From Neocallimastix lanati (nom. inval.) (lineage: Eukaryota; Neocallimastigomycota; Neocallimastigomycetes; Neocallimastigales; Neocallimastigaceae): a stretch of DNA of 64,000 nucleotides. The position numbers and the translations under genes are program-made. Of this stretch, positions 32,461 to 45,606 are shown piece after piece (position 1 is the first letter of the stretch; every line of letters begins with the position of its first letter). The stretch spans positions 1 to 64,000 of the forward strand of contig JACVTC010000072.1 of NCBI GenBank assembly GCA_016946835.1, written 5' to 3'. The notes under the pieces are model-generated. The model saw nothing but the letters and a program-made list of their open reading frames with translations, had not been told where the DNA came from and searched no databases.

Positions 32461-35400
32461 CGCTCTTAAAATTTATGTAAAAATATAAAAGAAAGTGAAA
32501 TCCATCCAAAATTTTATTTCTCAAGCTTATATAAATTTAGAAAAAAAAAAAAAATTGTAGAATATAAAGTATTTAATGAAAAAACAAAGAAATAAAGAAA
32601 TATTTATTATGACTATATTTTAGAAGGACAAAAAAAATATTAAATCATTAATATTTATGCCTAATATATTTATTTATTTATCAGAAAATTAATAATATTT
32701 AAATTGAATTAAAAATAATTTCTAAAAAAAAAAAAAAAGAATAAAAATAATAATAAAAATATTTATAAATTTAAAATTTAAATTATAATGTTATTATATT
32801 ATTATTATTAAATGAAAAATATTATTATCAATGATATAATTAAATGATGTACGCATATTATTTGTTAGACTTCCAAAAAAAAAAATTTGAGGACAAATTC
32901 TCACTGATATATATATTATTGATAATAAATATTTTTTATTAATTATTTTTTTTTTTGTTAATGATTATTATTAAAATAAATAATAATAATGTATAAATTA
33001 ATGAAAAAAGTATTTACATCCTATTTAATATTAAAATAAGTTTTAATAATATAATTGAAGGTACTTTTGTTTGATTTATATTAATAAAATAGTTGTACGA
33101 AATTGGTTTATCTATAAAAATAATAAGATTTATATGTTTTAATTTTTAAAATATGATATATAATGAATATTATATCAAATATTTAAAGTTTAAGATTGTA
33201 TTTTATTATATTAATATTTTAATAATTATTAGTTAAATAATATTTATTATGATTATTATTAATAATATATATATATTTTTAATTTTTCTTTTATTTTATT
33301 ATTATTACTTTTTTTTTTTTTTTTTTGTATGTGTATATTTCTTATCAATTAAAATATGGATTGGATAATCAATAAATCGATTATTAATCAACAAATTATA
33401 AATATGATTATATGATTTTGAATGAATTATATATTAATGTTTATCTGTTTAAAAAAAAAACATTTTTAATGGTTTGTAATATATAAATAGTATTGAATAT
33501 TTAATTTAAAGTCTGTAAAAAAAATTTTTTAAATATTAATTATTAAAATATATCTCTCTTTATAATATAATTCAAAAAAAAATCTCTTATTTAATAATAA
33601 TAAAGAACTAATAATAATAATATGCGATATATTTTATCTATCTTTTAAATAGATATATGTCATTAATATCAATAATATTAAAAATATATATAAAAGGATA
33701 TCTTTTTATATATGTATTTATATTGTTATAATTCCATTATAATACAAATAATATTTATTAAATATTACTTATTGATATAAATTTAATTATTTTAACATAA
33801 CTCTGTCCGTAAAGTTTAAAAATAATTGTTATCGATTCATTTATTCTCACAACAATACACCTTTTTCTTTATAGATTTTTAAAATTTGCCTACTTCTTAC
33901 CATAAAAAAAATATAGTAAATATCTTTGGTTTATTATTACTATCAAACTTTTTTTTTTTTTTTTTTAATAAATTATTACAAAGTAAATAAATTTAAAATT
34001 TAAAATTTGGAATTATTTAATATAAATTTACTAACCACTTTCCATATATGTTAATAAAATAAATAAATAACTAAATAAAATTTAAAAAAAAAAAATAATT
34101 TTTAGATTATCTAAAATTATAAAGTTTTATTAATTATTTATATACTGTTCATATAATTTCATTACATTATAATTATATGTATACTTATAAATGGATTTTA
34201 TTTCCATAAACTTTAATTCACCAATCGGAAATCTTATTTTGAATGATCTTAATTTTTTTTTACATCAAATAAATATGTAAAAAAATAAATGAATATATTA
34301 AATAAATGTCTATTAAATATTTATAAATAAATAAATAAATGTATATTAAATAAATAAAAAATAAATATATAATAAAATATAATCTAGTTTATTATAAAAT
34401 AAAGATTTAATTATTAATATATTCTATTTTATCTTTATATTAATTTATTTAATTATTTTTAAAAAAAAATTTAAAAATTGAAACCAAACTTTAATTGATA
34501 ATAAAATATTTTTTTTTTAATTTATTTTTATTAAAAGCAGATTAATTATAATTGAATAGATTAGATATATTTATAAAGTTTTTCGAAAAAAAAAAAGGAA
34601 ATTAGATAGGAAACAGGAAAAAAAAAAGAGTTTGATAAAAAATAAATAAATAAAACATTAAGAAATAAATAAATAAATTATTAAATTAATAAATAAATCA
34701 TAATAAATTAAATAAATATATAAATTTAATGAACGGAATGAAATTGATCATTTTTAGAAAAATAAAATAATTATTACAATCTATAATTAATATCATTTAT
34801 AATAATTAAAATAATAAAAAAAAATTAATAATAATAATATTTAATATATAAGTTAATAATTAACTATTAAAAAAAATAATAATAAAAAGATAAATAATAT
34901 TATTAAAGAAAATAATAATAATAAAAAATAAAAGATAATTAATACTTTATCATTAATAATTAATTACTATTTAATATTAAATAAATATAATAATAATAAA
35001 AAGTAATATGAATTTAAAAAGGAGAACATATACGATTAGGTATTAATTAATCCAAAAGATATTATGAATATAGTTAAGGATTAATAAATTGATTGATAAT
35101 GTTTTCTTTTTTAGAATTTAAAAAAAAAAAAAATAAAATTGATTTTAATAATAATATTTTTTGTATTTAGTAGATAATAATGATGTATTATAAAAAGGGA
35201 TATAATAGAATATATATATTGATTATTGATTTTATAGTAATAAATCAAATTAACAGAAAATGAAATGAATAAAAAAAAATTCTTTTTATCAAAAAAAAAT
35301 AAAATTTATTAATCATAATTATTTAATATATATTTATATTTTTATTTTAAAAGGAATAAAGTTATGAAAATAAACCTTTCATACTAATTATCTATTCTTA

Positions 35401-36025
35401 TTATGTTATCAAACTCTTCTATAAAGGACTTTTTTTATTTTATTTTTATTAAATTACTTTTTAATTTCCTTTATAATACTTTATATATTTTTGAGTGAGG
35501 AAAAAAATTTAAAATCAAAAAAAAAAAAAAAAAGAAAAAGAAACTCTTGATTAATTATAAATATAATTAAAATATATGATATTTATTAAAATGAAATAAA
35601 ATTGAATTTAATACATTATTTTATTAAAAATGTAAAAAAATAAAATAAAATAAAATAAAATAAAATAAAATTAAAATGCTGATGAAGACCTTCTAATTAA
35701 AATAAATAAAGAGGAATATGAAGAAAAAATTAAAAAAAAGAAAAAAAATTTAATAAAAAATATAATATTTAAATTAATAAATTTATTGTATACAAATAAA
35801 TATAAATATAAATATAAAAATTAATGTAAAGATAAAGGTGATAAAAAAAATAATAATAACAATAAATATAAAAATTTATTTTATATAATAAATAAATATG
35901 ACTTTAATGATTTTATTACTTAAAACAAAATAAAATAAAAAAAACCAAATTTTAAAAAAAGTGTATTTAGTTTATTTATTTTATTACAAATATTTTTTTA
36001 AATATTAAATATTAAATCTCTCTTT
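32461..36025. other. Intergenic AT-rich DNA
   Basis: No gene seen. It contains TA and TTA microsatellites, T and A tracts and AAATA-type repeats, for example AAAAT units at about 35640-35670. Nothing here resembles the flanking copia relic. Confidence 0.65.
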
Positions 36026-36034
36026 ATGAACTGG

Positions 36035-36084
36035 CCAATAAACGATTGGATAGATTTTTCAAATCAAACTGATATGGCTATTGG
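36035..36084 (+). promoter_or_regulatory. Cluster of CCAAT boxes upstream of isocitrate dehydrogenase
   Basis: CCAAT at 36035-36039 faces ATTGG at 36045-36049 across five bases, and another ATTGG is at 36080-36084. They lie about 410-460 bases before the ATG in a patch richer in G+C than its surroundings. CCAAT pairs are typical binding sites of the HAP/NF-Y complex. Function is inferred from motif and position only. Confidence 0.4.
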
Positions 36085-36491
36085 TCTGTTTATCAAAATT
36101 TATTTATTTATTTATTTATTTTATATATTTATATATTTATTATGTATTATCCTATTTATTAATTTATTTATTATTATAATTATTTATTTATTTATTTATT
36201 ATATTTATACATTTCATATATTATATTTTCTTTTTTATCAATTTTTTTTGATATTTATTGTTGACATAATTGGAAATTGATTTAACTTTCATTCTATATT
36301 ATATTTTTTATTTATTTATTTTTTTTTTTATTTTTTTTTTTAATTTTTATTTTTTCTGATGAGTATAAAAATGACGGAAAAAGACCAAAAAAAAAATTTT
36401 TTTTTTCTGTACTTTAAAATTATTTTAATTTTAATTTTAATTACTATTTATTTAATAATTTAATAAAACAGAACTAAAAAGAAAAATCAAA

Positions 36492-38852
36492 ATGGCCGGT
36501 AAATAATTAATTAAGGATTGGATATATTAATAATAAATTTGTTTTTTTTCATAAAATTTATTATTGTCATTATTATTTGTTTCCAAAATATACACTTAAA
36601 CCGTTTATGCACTATGAAATGTGGAATACCAATATTTATATATAGAAACTGTTGTTTTTATATATTTATATTTTATATTTAATAGAATATATATAAATTA
36701 ATATTGAAAGGAATGAGTATTATTAATTAGGAAAAAGTATTATCAATAACGTGGGAAAAACTCTTTTAATACCAATACTTTTAAAAATATATAGAAATAA
36801 TAATAAAAGATAATATTGTTATTTTTTTTAAAAAAAAAAAAAAATATGGAAAAAAGAATATAATATTGATGAAAGAGTATATTGGGATAATAGATAATAA
36901 TAACAAATATAATAAATATTAAATCATATATATATATATATATATTTATATATTATTTCTAAAATAATGGAGAATTAATAATTTATATTAATAAATAATA
37001 TAATAAAATATATATAACATGTTTTATCCAATAGGAAAGATTAAGGTTGAAAACCCAGTTGTTGAAATGGATGGTGATGAAATGACCAGAATTATCTGGA
37101 AGATGTAAATACTAATTTAAAATAATAAAAACATTAATAAATTGAAATAAAATATATATAATTTTTAATAATATTTATATTCAATTATTTTATTTTATTT
37201 TTTTTCTTATTGAATTTTATTTAATATTTGACGAAACCAGGATTAAGGAACAAGTAAGCATAATTTTTTTGGAGTATAAAAAAAATATTTATATAAATAT
37301 ACCGAAGTAAATAAAATAATAATGTTTATATATATATATATATATATTTATATTATTGAAAAAATTAAAAAAAAAAGTTAATCTTCCCATACGTTGACTT
37401 AAACATCCAATACTTCGATCTTAGTATTCAAAAACGTGATGAAGTAAATATTAATTTCAAATAAAATTATGTTTTTAGTAATATATATAAATAGCAGTAA
37501 TAAAAAAAATTGATTGTATAAAAAAGATAATATATATTAATATTTATAATTTTAAATTATTACTATTTTATTATAGACTAACGATCAAATCACTATTGAT
37601 TCTGCTGAAGCTACTAAGAAGTGTGGTGTTGCCATTAAGTGTGCTACTATCACTCCAGATGAAGCTCGTGTTAAGGGTATATATAATTATAATATATGTA
37701 TATCTATTTATATATATAGATATATATTTTAAATATATAATAATAATTTAAAAAAAAAAAAAATTTAGTTTGTAAGAAGTCATTAATTATATTATACTAA
37801 CTAAATATAAATTATATATATATACATAACGTTTTATAAATTTATTCTATATAATACTATTTTATTAAATAATAGAATTCAACCTCAAGAAAATGTGGAA
37901 ATCTCCAAATGGTACTATTCGTAACATTCTCGGTGGTACTGTCTTTAGAGCTCCAATTGTTCTTAAGAGAGTTCCACGTCTTGTTCCAGGTTGGACAAAG
38001 CCAATTACTATCGGTCGTCATGCTTTTGGTGACCAATATCGTGCCACTGATTTCGTTACCCCAGGTCCAGGAAAATTCCAAATTGTCTTCACTCCAGATG
38101 ATGGTAGTAAGCCAATTACCTATGATGTCTTCGACTACAAGGGTACTGGTGTTGGTATGGGTATGTACAATACTGATGAATCTATTAGAGGTTTCGCTCA
38201 ATCTTGTTTCCAAATGGCTCTTTCCAAGAAACAACCACTTTACCTTTCCACCAAAAATACTATCTTAAAGGCTTATGATGGTAGATTCAAGGATATCTTT
38301 GCTGAAATTTACGAAAAGGAATACAAGGCTGAATTCGAAAAGCTTGGTATCTGGTATGAACACAGACTTATTGATGATATGGTTGCTCAAACCATTAAAT
38401 CAGAAGGTGGTTTCGTTTGGGCCACTAAGAACTACGATGGTGATGTTCAATCTGATATTCTTGCTCAAGGTTTCGGTTCCCTCGGTCTTATGACTTCCAT
38501 CTTAGTTACTCCAGATGGTAAGACTGTCGAAAGTGAAGCTGCTCACGGTACTGTTACTCGTCACTACCGTAGATACCAACAAGGTGAAGAAACCAGTACT
38601 AATCCAATTGCTAGTATCTTCGCTTGGACTCGTGGTTTAGCTCACCGTGCTAAGTTAGATGACCTCGATGATCTTAAGAAATTCTGTGATGATGTTGAAC
38701 AAGCTTGTATCAGTGTCATTGATGATGATGGTGTTATGACCAAGGATTTAGCTCTTGCCATTCATGGTAAGAACCTTAAGCGTGAACACTACGTTAACAC
38801 TGAAGAATTCATGGATGCTATTGCCAAGAAGTTAGCTTCCATTCGTGCTTAA
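36492..38852 (+). CDS. NADP-dependent isocitrate dehydrogenase, cytosolic type
   Basis: Six exons, assigned by me: 36492-36498, 37035-37104, 37241-37253, 37378-37443, 37577-37676 and 37876-38852. They join in phase to 410 residues, the usual length for eukaryotic cytosolic NADP-IDH (about 410-415). It converts isocitrate to 2-oxoglutarate with NADPH release. Visible signatures are [11 protein letters not shown] near the start, [26 protein letters not shown] (substrate binding), [15 protein letters not shown] with the key Arg, [19 protein letters not shown] (metal-binding Asp), HGTVTRHYR (NADP binding) and [13 protein letters not shown]. No organelle leader and no C-terminal peroxisomal tripeptide. 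Codons are strongly biased to AAG, TTC, TAC and GGT, unlike the neighbouring genes, which suggests high expression. Exons of 7 and 13 nt are notable. Confidence 0.95.
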
Positions 38853-40309
38853 ATAATAATTTAATCAAATATTTCTTAAATATATATATATATATTTTCA
38901 ATTCACTTTTCTAATCAATTATGAAAGCATAAAAAAAAAGAAAAGGAAATATGTTTTAATATTAAATAATTAATATTTTTAATTACATTTATTTTTTTCT
39001 TTTTCTTTTTTTTTTAATTAAAATATATATATATATATTATAATTAACATTTTAAGAAAAAATTAGTAATCATATATATGTTTTATTAAGAAAAAATTAA
39101 GAAGAAGCAATATATATATTTTTTAAAAAGAAAGTTTAACGAAAAGACAAATTATGAATAATTAAGTATATAAGAAGAATACTAGTTCATTTGAAAGAAT
39201 AAATGCTAATGAATAGTAGAAAATAATAATAATATTTGATTTTTTATATATAATATATTATTATATATATATTTCTTTAATGATTTTTTTTTATAAAAAT
39301 GAAAATATTTCTTTTTCTTTTTTATTTTATATTGTAAAAAAAAAATAACTTAATACCAATCGTTTTTTATTTAAAAGAACTCTATGTAATCGTATACAAA
39401 TTATTAACTCAAAATAGAATATTAAAAGTATATATTAATACATTAATGCAAATAAAAATAAATAAATAGAATTAAAAAAAAAAAAAGTTAATAAGTTTAT
39501 TATTGTTGAAACTTTTTAAAGTGTATTCATTATTAAATTGGAATATATATATATATGTGTGTATTATTATTATTTAATAAGTATATAAATTTTGTATTAA
39601 ATTTTTTTTGTATAATTTATTAATTTATTTATTTAATATATCATTTATAAATGTTAAAAATTTTATTATTAAATTTATATATATATATTTTTTATTTTTA
39701 ATTTTTTTTATTTTTTATACATATGTATTCCTCTCAGAGACGTATCACCTTCTAATGAGGTTCATTAAGGGAAGACTGTCTTAATTCTTGTGGTACAGAG
39801 AGTGATGGTAAAATATTTCATATGTTCACTCCAAAATATTTTTATTATTATGAAAGGCCCACAGTAGTTCTCTATTGTTTAAATTGTCATAATGTTTTAC
39901 CATTTTAAATACAATCTTGGACGTAAAATTCTTTTAAAATTATGATATAACAAAATTATAAAAAAAATATTTTAATGTTAAAAATAAATAATGTGACATT
40001 TATTATAATTAGTATAACTATTATTTTATTTTATTTTATTTTTTTTTTTTAGTCAAAAATAAATTAATTTCAATCCTATAAATTAAAATTTTCTAATATT
40101 TGAAATTGCTTTATGGTCAAAGTTCTTTTCAAAGTAAATTCCTTCTTTCCAAAATTTTTAATATTTTTATAATTAATACTAATAAAAATTAATAATTATA
40201 TTAAAAAAAAAAGTATTGTTCAATGATTACTTTTATTAATAATTAAGAATAGTAATATTTAGAGTTAAATATTAACCATAGTTATTTATAAATTTTATTA
40301 TTTAAACAA
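38853..40309. other. Intergenic region with one unusual block
   Basis: Mostly homopolymers and TA repeats. The block 39735-39925 has much more G+C and contains TTAAGGGAAGACTGTCTTAA and GTACAGAGAGTGATGG. The ACAGAGAGT word resembles the loop of the hairpin units in element C, read on the opposite strand. It could be a leader or LTR fragment of a related element, but the similarity is short. No gene seen. Confidence 0.45.
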
Positions 40310-41290
40310 AGAATTGGAAGAAAGATTCCCTGATGCGGGTAAATACCTTAAAATTATTTTCAACAAATTCTGGGAAGGATCGTTTCCAAATAACTGGAAC
40401 TCTGCTTCAATTGTGTCTATTCCAAAGAAAGCTGATCTTTCCAATGGTAGTAATTATAAAAGTATTTCTCTTATCGTAGTAGCTCTTAAAATCAAAACTA
40501 AAATAATTACAGAATTTCAAAATATGCTTTAATGCACATAATTTTATTAGATCTGAATAATTCTGTTTTCGCAGTCATGAAGAGTGTATTAGCCTTTATA
40601 TTTCCATAACAGAAATTTGTCCAAGAAGAAAATCTAAAAGTAAATTCACTTATATAGCCTTTCTTGATCTTAAAAAAGGCATACCACTCTGTTTCCATCT
40701 ACAACATTTTCACTAAATTATTTCATCTTGGTATGCATGATAAATGTTTCAATTCTATTTCAAAACTTTATCTTACTTCCAAATCAAGAACTCATTACCT
40801 AAATATGACATCTGATGAATTCCCTATTAATTGAGGAGTTAAACAAAGTTGTCCACTATCTCTAATATTATTTAATTTGTTTATAAATGATATTTTCGAT
40901 AATTGTGTTAAATATGGTAATATTGAAAATAAAAAATGTTGTGATGGTCTCTTTGCAGATGATATTGTACTAATTGCCCCGACTGAAATTAACATGAAGG
41001 CTCTCCTTCGTCATGTATTTAACTGGGCCAATAAAAAATGAAATGTCTTTCAGTATCAATAAATGTACAACCATGGTTATTAAGCCCTTAAATTTTGTAA
41101 ATTACCATAATTACGAAGATTCTTCGTTTTATCATGGGATGAATTTCATCCTCAAATAATCTACTTATACCTATTTAGGTTATCCCTTTCAGTAACGATC
41201 TTTCACTCAAACCTATGATTGCCTTTATGGAGTCTAAAGTTCAGAAATCTTTATACTCCTTCTCCAGTTTCTTAACCAATATACTGGTCT
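40310..41290 (+). pseudogene. LINE-type reverse transcriptase relic
   Basis: Plus-strand fragments of a non-LTR reverse transcriptase in at least two frames. The first open piece (40314-40532) carries IIFNKFWEGSFPNNWNSA, IVSIPKK and NYKSISL, matching the conserved early RT blocks. Further on come FLILKKAYHSVS-like sequence (about 40660-40695), GVKQSCPLSLILFNLFINDI (about 40835-40890) and the catalytic box FADDIVLIAP (about 40960), followed by decayed sequence to about 41290. No endonuclease or 3' tail is evident. Several stops make it inactive. Confidence 0.85.
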
Positions 41291-42316
41291 TATTCCTTTA
41301 TCAAATTTTAAAAGATATATTATTCAATCATATATATTATTAGTAAAAATGGCTCAGATAACAATAATGAAAAGAAATTTCATAAGAAATATTATATCAA
41401 AAGAAACTTGATATACCTATATGATATAAAACAAATATGTGTAACAACATATTTGTATATTTAATAATAATTATTAAATATTAAATTTATATCTCTTTTG
41501 TCAATAATAATAATTTCTTATTCATAAATAATTCAATATTCATATATATATTATTCATTAAAATATTAAATATATTTTATTAAATAATTAATTTCTTCTA
41601 AATATATATAATAAAAATATTATTATATATATAACTTAAATATTCTTATTTATTTTAAAGTTTATATTAAAAATACATAATACTTCTATGTATTATAATA
41701 TAATGAAATAGATATAGTTATTTTAATTATAATTAAATATATATATAGTTGATATTATTTATTATATTCATATTTATTATATAATTATATTCTTATATAT
41801 TAAACTTTATTATTCTTATTTTCATTTTTAAGAATTATATAGTTATATTTATTATATTTATTATTTCTAATATATATTTATTATATATTATACTATACTT
41901 CGATATATTTTAAATGTATATTTATTATTATTAATATTTATTATTATAAATATTTCTAATAACTACTCTTCTTTACCTGTAAAGAAGACCCTTGGTTAAT
42001 TGGGTTTTTAAATTAAAAAATATTAATAAAGGTTAATTAAATATAACAATACTATTAAGAATTAGTAGCATATAAAAGTCTTGTATAATTTATCAATTTA
42101 TCACGTGATCTATAAGTTTTTCCTACTAATAATCTACTAAGGTTTTCATTTTCAGATGGAAATTAATTTATATGTAAATTATTACATACCTAGGCAAATA
42201 TAAATAATAATTAATTATATAAATATTAATTTTTATTTAGATTCTTTTTCTTTTTAATGGCTTTTGCAATATTAAAATAATAAAAATAATTAATTATTGA
42301 ATTCATCATTAGATTT

Positions 42317-42354
<38 letters not shown>

Positions 42355-42891
42355 ATTAATAAACTAATTTAAAAATTCAATTTTTTATGTCTGAAAACAA
42401 TGAAAAGATACTAATAAAAAGGTTTATACCAGACCTCTTTAACGTCTTTTTTTTTTTTTTTTTTTTTTTTGAGTTTAAATTTACAATTTCAAAATTAAAC
42501 TTTAAAAAAAAAAAAGATTTAATAATCGTTTAAAAAAAAAAAAAATTAAATAATTTACAATTTTTATTTATTTATTTATTTATTTAATTTTATTATTTTA
42601 CCACTATATATTAGTATTTGAACCTTTAAATATATAATTTCAATAAATAATAAAATTATTGTAATTTTTTAATGTTTTAATAAATTTTTATTTAAAATTA
42701 TTTTATAATAATTATTCATTAAATTTTTCATAAATTAAAAATACTTTTAATTATTTAAAAGAAATAATACTCAAATTCTTTTATTATTATTATTTTTTTT
42801 TTACATATATATATATATATATATAAGTATATTCATTTTCAAAAATTAAGGTAAATATTTTAACATTTCAAATTTTTGATTTGAGAATTTA

Positions 42892-42973
<82 letters not shown>

Positions 42974-43423
42974 AATTATTGTATTAATAGTTCACTTTTA
43001 TTTAAAATATATATATCGATTTTATTTTATTTTTTTATTTATTTTTTATTTTTTTTATTATAATGACAACAAAGACCTTTAAAAAATTATTTTTACAAAG
43101 AATATTCACCGTATAATATGTTTATATAAATATAAATAAATTTTATGGAAAAAAAATTTTGAGGAAAAAAACAAAAAAAACAAAAAAGAAAAAATATTAT
43201 TTAAAAAATAATATTCACTATATTATATATATGTGGGTTCATATAACATACAAGTATAAATAAATTATATGGAAAAACAGTTTTTATGGAAAAACAAAAC
43301 AAAACAAAAAAATATTATTAACATAAATCAATATATAGAATATTTTTATTAAAAATATCTAATTTTTATTATATTTTCATAATAAAAAAAAAATTTTTTT
43401 TTATTAAATTATTAAAATAAAAA
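41291..43423. other. Intergenic region upstream of copine copy 1
   Basis: No gene seen. It contains an inverted repeat CTTCTTTAC/GTAAAGAAG (41968-41987), an A33 tract (about 42320), a T-tract (about 42448) and a pure ATT array (about 42890-42972). The part from about 42860 on shares scattered similarity with 48340-48740, so it belongs to the copine duplication. Confidence 0.6.
42890..42972. repeat. ATT microsatellite
   Basis: About 27 uninterrupted ATT units. A shorter, interrupted counterpart lies at about 48380-48455 upstream of copine copy 2. Confidence 0.9.
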
Positions 43424-43648
43424 CATAAAATAAAATATAAAATAAAATATAAAATAAAATATAAAATAAAATATAAAATAAAATATAAAATAAAATATAA
43501 AATAAAATATAAAATAAAATATAAAATAAAATATAAAATAAAATATAAAATATAAAATAAAATATAAAATAAAATATAAAATAAAATATAAAATAAAATA
43601 TAAAATAAAATATAAAATAAAATATAAAATAAAATATAAAATAAAATT
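43424..43648. repeat. 12-bp minisatellite AAAATAAAATAT
   Basis: About 19 nearly perfect 12-bp units end about 48 bases before the ATG of copine copy 1. It is absent upstream of copy 2. The 12-base period gives four-residue repeats (FILY and similar) in the minus-strand frames, which are artefacts. Confidence 0.92.
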
Positions 43649-43695
43649 TAAGAGCAAAAAAGAAAATACGAAATAAAGGAAAAATAAAAGCAAAA

Positions 43696-45483
43696 ATGCT
43701 ACCATACGAAATTCTTTTGAATATCTTTTTTTCCTGTAAAAATTTAGCGAACAAAGACATTCTTTCAAAGAGTGATCCAATGATAGAATTATACATGAAT
43801 GATACATTCATAGGAAGAACTGAAAAAGTTAAAAATAATTTAAATCCTTCTTTTAGTACGCCAATTAAGGTAACTTACAATTTTGAGAAACTACAGAATT
43901 TGACAATTAAAATAATTGACGTTGATAATGATAACAATAACACAGGAGATAATCTTGGAAATGTAAAGACCACTCTTGGTGAATTAGTTTCTCAGGAACC
44001 AGGAACAGCTTTTACTCTTCCAGTGAACGATGGAAAAGGAACAGTAACCATGACTTATGAAGAAATAATTCCTAGCATAAGGAAAACTCTCACTTCAGAT
44101 TATGTTGCTTTAGGTAATGGCCTTGTGACTCAAGAAGTAAAAAAAGGTTCATCATATAAAATAGTTGTTGATAAATTCATAATCAATGCAAAAGGAATTG
44201 ATCTTGAGAAAAAAGATCTATTCGGAAAATCCGATCCTTATTATTATATATATAGATTAATCGGAGGGAATAAAATATTAATATATAAATCGGAGATTAT
44301 TAAGAGTAATCTTAATCCAATATGGAAGACAACTGAGATTTATACCGAAAATTTGGATACAAATTGTTTTAGTCAGGGACAGAAATATTGGATAGAGGTT
44401 TATGATTATGATAAATATGGTTCTGATGATCTAATTGGAGAAGTGGAATTAGAAGATTTATTCTATGAAATTTCTCCTGATGGACAGGAATTTAGAGGAG
44501 AATTAACAGATAAGTCAAGAAAGAATAAATATAAAAAAAGAGGTGAAATAGTGTTAAATATAACTCATACAGTAAATATAAAAGAAGAAACCGTTAATTC
44601 CTATAAGGTTATTTCAAATTATACATTTGCGAAGAATTTGAAAGCATATCCTAATTTACAATCAACTGTTTCTTTTATTGATGCAATGAAAATGGGAATG
44701 AAACTAAATGTTATATGTGCAGTGGACTACACCTCATCTAATGGATCTATGCATGATGTTGTTGATCATACCATGAATCCATATCAAACAGCATTGTCAG
44801 CTGTGGGTCAGGTATTAGAACCCTATGACCATGATAAAAAATTTTCATTTTTAGGATATGGCGGTCATAAAAATGGTGAATTTCCTCCTTATTTCACAGT
44901 AGGGGAAACTGAACAAGTTGATGGTGGAGTTCAAGGAATATTGGATACCTATGCTCGGACAAGAGATATGATTAAAATGGGTGATATGGGAACTGCCAAG
45001 GGAGGAGATATGGATTGGAGAGCTAATAATGGAAAATATTATTGTGATGATTTCTATCAAATTATTAATGCTATATCAGACAAAGCTGAAAATGATATGA
45101 TGACCAAATTTCCTCCAGGATCACACCAATTACCTTCTGACTATTATATAATATTCTTTGTTATTGATGGTGATGGATTTGACATGGATGGAACAATAAG
45201 AGCATTAGTTAGAGCCAGTTCATTACCTGTAAGTATAGTCTTAATTGGAGTTGGAGATGGTAGTTTTGCTAATTTAAGTAAATTTGATGCTGATGGAATG
45301 CCTCTTACTGTTGATGAAGTTTCAACTATAAGAGATATTGTTCAATTTGTAAAATTCAATGAATGTAAAACAGACGGTACAGTTGACATAATCAAATTAG
45401 CAGCAGAAGTACTAGCAGAAATTCCCACACAAGTTGAAACATTTATTGGACTCTATGGATGTAATATAGTAAATAATGTTTGA
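43696..45483 (+). CDS. Copine, copy 1 (two C2 domains and a copine/vWA domain)
   Basis: A single-exon frame of 595 codons. C2A (about residues 5-125) has calcium-ligand Asp in KDILSKSDPM and the DVDNDNN loop. C2B (about 150-285) has GKSDPYYYIYRL and YDYDKYGSDDLIGEVEL. The copine/vWA domain (about 325-585) opens with FIDAMKMGMKLNVICAVDYT, where DYTSSNG matches the copine version of the metal-ion site, followed by a YGG segment and VIDGDGFDMDGT. Copines are calcium-dependent phospholipid-binding proteins thought to recruit partners to membranes. It is about 95% identical to copy 2 in protein. Copy 1 ends at TGA (45481-45483), five codons before the stop used by copy 2; the lost codons still read TGYQN downstream. 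Whether both are expressed is unknown. Confidence 0.93.
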   Translation: MLPYEILLNIFFSCKNLANKDILSKSDPMIELYMNDTFIGRTEKVKNNLNPSFSTPIKVTYNFEKLQNLTIKIIDVDNDNNNTGDNLGNVKTTLGELVSQEPGTAFTLPVNDGKGTVTMTYEEIIPSIRKTLTSDYVALGNGLVTQEVKKGSSYKIVVDKFIINAKGIDLEKKDLFGKSDPYYYIYRLIGGNKILIYKSEIIKSNLNPIWKTTEIYTENLDTNCFSQGQKYWIEVYDYDKYGSDDLIGEVELEDLFYEISPDGQEFRGELTDKSRKNKYKKRGEIVLNITHTVNIKEETVNSYKVISNYTFAKNLKAYPNLQSTVSFIDAMKMGMKLNVICAVDYTSSNGSMHDVVDHTMNPYQTALSAVGQVLEPYDHDKKFSFLGYGGHKNGEFPPYFTVGETEQVDGGVQGILDTYARTRDMIKMGDMGTAKGGDMDWRANNGKYYCDDFYQIINAISDKAENDMMTKFPPGSHQLPSDYYIIFFVIDGDGFDMDGTIRALVRASSLPVSIVLIGVGDGSFANLSKFDADGMPLTVDEVSTIRDIVQFVKFNECKTDGTVDIIKLAAEVLAEIPTQVETFIGLYGCNIVNNV

Positions 45484-45568
45484 ACGGGATATCAAAATTA
45501 GGGTTAAATCTAACGAAAGATAATTAGTATTTATTAATTATTATCCAATATATTAATATTATTTATTT

Positions 45569-45606
<38 letters not shown>

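Noticed and set aside
36026-36280. Plus-strand frame MNWPINDWIDFSNQ before isocitrate dehydrogenase
   Set aside because: After about 25 codons it becomes TTTATTTATTATT-repeat translation. The informative part is better explained as promoter CCAAT boxes.
43404-43811. Two overlapping minus-strand frames with FILY or IFYF repeats
   Set aside because: They are translations of a 12-bp AT minisatellite running into the antisense of the copine start.
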